Origin: Candidatus Woesearchaeota archaeon
GTDB taxonomy: Archaea; Nanobdellota; Nanobdellia; SCGC-AAA011-G17; GW2011-AR18
Direction: 5' to 3'
Assembly (NCBI GenBank): GCA_018303515.1
Contig: JAGVXZ010000028.1
Coordinates: 1-14,007, forward strand
Length of the DNA stretch: 14,007 nt
In this document: one piece after another, positions 12,931 to 14,007 of the stretch
Layout of the letters: each line of letters begins with the position of its first letter
Numbering within the stretch: position 1 is the first letter of the stretch
Position numbers and translations under genes: made by a program
Notes under the pieces: generated by a model
Seen by the model: the letters and a program-made list of their open reading frames with translations, nothing else
Told to the model about the DNA's origin: nothing
The model's database searches: none

Positions 12931-13970
12931 TATTTTTTCAAATGAATATCCATTTGAGGAAAAGGAATAACAATCTTAGACTTGTTCAAGGCATCATAAA
13001 TTTCACATATAGCCTTCTCCTTAGTTTCAAATTTATGTTTATAAGATTTAACCCAAAAATAAGCTTTAAACTCTAATGCAGAACCACCCATATTATCAAA
13101 GTGAACTAAATGTTCTGGATCTACATTCTCTAATTTTTTAATAACCTCAGAAACAATCTTCTTTACCTTTTTATGATCTGTTCCATAAGCTACAGTAAAT
13201 GGGATTATGATCCTAGCACGAGCATCTGGTTGTAAAAAATTCTTAATATTACAATTTGCAAGCTGTCCATTTGGAATTGCAATTATTTCATTATTAAATG
13301 TTTTTATTCTTGTTGAACGTAACCCAATATCATGAACTATACCCATTACTTTATCAATTTCAACAATATCACCAACTTTAAAAGCTCTATCAAAAATTAA
13401 AGCAACTCCGCTAAAGATATTAGATAATGTACTCTGTAATGCAAGACCTAAAGCTAAACCTGCAATACCTAAAGAAGCTAACATTGGAGCAATATTAACA
13501 CCCCATTTGTTTAGAAGAACCATAAAAGTAATAATTAAAATAATACCTTTTAGTGTTTTATGAATTAAAGGTAATAAATCATCATCAATTTTCACTCTTG
13601 TTTTTTTTGCAAATTTTTCCGCCCATAACTTTACAAAAAGATTAGCAACAACAAAAGCAAAATAACCAATTGTAATAATAATTAAACTATCTAAAAATCT
13701 ATCAATGGAATCTAAAAAATCAAACTCAGCACCAGAAAAAGAAAACGCAATTTTAATCCCAATTAGAAGCAGAATTAAAGCTAAAGGAGACTCAATAATA
13801 TGAATTAATTTATCATCTAAGTCTGTTTCAGTTTTTTTTGTCCATCTTCTAAGAAATTTCTCAGATATATAAATAAAGAGTTTAGATAAAATTAAAAAAA
13901 ATGTGAAAACAATTAACCATCTTAATAAATAACTATTTCTAATTGTCTCTAAATAAATTTCAAATGCCAC
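12930..13970 (-). CDS. MscS-family small-conductance mechanosensitive channel
   Basis: A 346-residue channel that opens under membrane tension to release solutes during osmotic downshock. It has four or five membrane helices (about 14-36, 61-79, 92-114, 140-157), then the pore-lining TM3 with its Gly/Ala-rich face (LASLGIAGLALGLALQS, 164-180) and the kinked continuation TLSNIFSGVALIFDRAFKVG. The beta domain follows (DIVEIDKVMGIVHDIGLRST; IPN at 232-234), then the alpha/beta domain ending in the family hallmark VIPFPQMDIHL (334-344). With extra N-terminal helices it is larger than E. coli MscS (286 residues), resembling archaeal MscMJ-type channels. Translation starts at a GTG at 13970, 26-27 bases after a TATA box, implying a leaderless mRNA. 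It lies 39 bases upstream of the TonB-like gene, which has its own promoter. Confidence 0.95.
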   Translation of the reverse strand: MAFEIYLETIRNSYLLRWLIVFTFFLILSKLFIYISEKFLRRWTKKTETDLDDKLIHIIESPLALILLLIGIKIAFSFSGAEFDFLDSIDRFLDSLIIITIGYFAFVVANLFVKLWAEKFAKKTRVKIDDDLLPLIHKTLKGIILIITFMVLLNKWGVNIAPMLASLGIAGLALGLALQSTLSNIFSGVALIFDRAFKVGDIVEIDKVMGIVHDIGLRSTRIKTFNNEIIAIPNGQLANCNIKNFLQPDARARIIIPFTVAYGTDHKKVKKIVSEVIKKLENVDPEHLVHFDNMGGSALEFKAYFWVKSYKHKFETKEKAICEIYDALNKSKIVIPFPQMDIHLKK

Positions 13971-13984
13971 TTTTTAAAATAAAA

Positions 13985-14007
13985 GATAACTTATTTATAA
14001 AAGTTAC
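13985..14007 (-). promoter_or_regulatory. mscS promoter with TATA box inside an inverted repeat
   Basis: On the minus strand the TATA element TTATAAAT (14000-13993) is flanked by perfect 6-base inverted arms TAACTT (14006-14001) and AAGTTA (13992-13987). The TATA centre lies 26-27 bases before the GTG at 13970. A dimeric repressor bound to the arms would block TBP. Confidence 0.55.

Noticed and set aside
1..14007. Insertion sequences, integrases or att sites
   Set aside because: No transposase or integrase motifs and no terminal inverted repeats with target duplications were seen; the tRNA gene has no repeated 3' end nearby.

Overview
The window looks archaeal and very AT-rich. Archaeal marks are a secF-then-secD gene order, diphthine synthase (diphthamide is made only on archaeal and eukaryotic EF-2), an XPD-type Fe-S helicase, a tRNA-Trp with an intron after base 37, and BRE/TATA promoters about 26 bases upstream of start codons (leaderless mRNAs, several starting with GTG). 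The dense, low-GC gene set and the PKD/Ig-rich surface protein suggest a DPANN lineage of the Woesearchaeota/Pacearchaeota/Nanoarchaeota kind. This placement is an inference.

Layout. 1-1187 (-): N-terminal 395 residues of a secreted PKD/Ig-repeat surface protein, cut by the window edge. 1268-1377 (-): tRNA-Trp(CCA) with a 37-base intron. 1535-2763 (-): overlapping helical/HTH protein and PIN-domain nuclease, resembling a toxin-antitoxin pair. 2855-4723 (+): XPD/DinG-type helicase, divergent from the HTH-PIN pair. 4778-7676 (+): secF, secD and a miniature MscS-like membrane protein, each overlapping the next. 7659-8840 (-): a small polytopic membrane protein followed by dph5, converging on the sec operon with an 18-base 3' overlap. 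8882-12890 (-): two large unrecognised genes. 12930-13970 (-): a full-length MscS-type channel.

The most interesting part is the two-gene locus at 8882-12890. The upstream gene encodes a 620-residue protein laid out like TonB or AgmX/GltJ: an acidic cytoplasmic N-terminal half, one membrane helix, an external beta domain, an acidic then Lys/Pro-rich linker, and a C-terminal domain resembling the AgmX/PglI (TonB-C-like) domain with two cysteines. The downstream gene encodes a protein with a signal peptide, two further copies of the same external beta domain, and a C-terminal region of about 340 residues rich in alternating-hydrophobicity strands that reads like a beta-barrel. A TonB-like transducer beside a barrel-like partner is familiar in diderm bacteria but unexpected in an archaeon.

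The window also fits a cell-envelope theme: SecDF for protein export, two MscS-family proteins for turgor, and at least three exported or surface-exposed proteins.
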